Source of the DNA: DALYLB01 sp046154695
Lineage (GTDB): Bacteria > Acidobacteriota > Blastocatellia > RBC074
Direction of reading: 5' to 3'
Assembly (NCBI GenBank): GCA_046154695.1
Contig: JBJXFI010000078.1
Coordinates: forward strand, 1-5,608
DNA length: 5,608 bases
Part shown: positions 5,509 to 5,608 of the stretch, one piece after another
How the letters are laid out: every line of letters begins with the position of its first letter
Numbering within the stretch: position 1 is the stretch's first letter
Program-made: the position numbers and the translations under genes
The notes under the pieces: generated by a model
The model's input: only the letters and a program-made list of their open reading frames with translations
Database searches by the model: none
What the model was told of the DNA's origin: nothing

Positions 5509-5608
5509 TCGAGCGAATTTCAGCGTAGCATCAGGCTGACGCCGCGCTGAAAGATGGCGTATTGAAAGTTTGGTGTCGGGAGCCTGCGAAGCAGGCGATA
5601 GCGTAAAG
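5509..5608. other. Non-coding tail with two dyad symmetries
   Basis: No gene is recognised in the last 100 bases. TTTCAGCG (5518-5525) and CGCTGAAA (5545-5552) form a perfect 8-bp inverted repeat around a 19-base interior that itself contains TCAGGCTGA. GCCTGC (5582-5587) and GCAGGC (5591-5596) form a 6-bp stem with a GAA loop. Neither is followed by a T-run, so I do not call terminators. The window ends before any downstream gene becomes visible. Confidence 0.55.

Noticed and set aside
5518..5596. Integron attC site
   Set aside because: No RYYYAAC/GTTRRRY core pair is present around the dyads, and no integrase or cassette structure is visible.

Overview
This is a protein-coding bacterial window with high G+C content. 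Five genes on the + strand occupy almost all of positions 10-5113, and a sixth, of visibly lower G+C, follows at 5188. The sequence gives no firm taxonomic placement. High G+C genes, heptanucleotide repeat arrays between genes and a stand-alone 'four helix bundle' (23S rRNA intervening-sequence family) gene would fit an uncultured lineage such as those around the Verrucomicrobiota/Lentisphaerota/Planctomycetota. That is an impression, not a demonstration.

Layout: (1) a two-domain cupin of the KduI/IolB type (10-840); (2) a palindromic heptanucleotide repeat array (838-933) that starts inside the cupin stop codon and runs almost to the next start codon; (3) threonine synthase (934-2097); (4) an 83-bp spacer with a small decamer repeat; (5) an MFS transporter resembling the hexuronate/organic-anion (ACS) family (2181-3482); (6) a phosphoglycerate-dehydrogenase-like 2-hydroxyacid dehydrogenase (3486-4472), 3 bp downstream; (7) a small transaldolase (4469-5113) whose start overlaps the previous stop as ATGA; (8) a second, shorter heptad array starting at the transaldolase stop codon (5111-5137); (9) a four-helix-bundle gene (5188-5508) whose C-terminus appears frameshifted; (10) about 100 bp with two dyad symmetries and no gene.

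Functionally, genes 5-7 are almost certainly co-transcribed, and the cupin and threonine synthase may belong to the same transcript. An anionic-sugar-type permease, a KduI/IolB-type isomerase, a transaldolase and a 2-hydroxyacid dehydrogenase together look like part of a catabolic route for an acidic sugar. The substrate cannot be read from the sequence. The threonine synthase looks like a normal biosynthetic enzyme and its place in this set is unexplained.

The most distinctive features are the heptad arrays. The first forms a 32-bp near-perfect hairpin with two mutually exclusive 3' arms just ahead of thrC. Also notable are the second copy of the array at another stop codon, beside the four-helix-bundle gene, and the apparent 2-nt deletion that altered that gene's C-terminus. 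No CRISPR array, tRNA, rRNA or recognisable transposase gene is visible.
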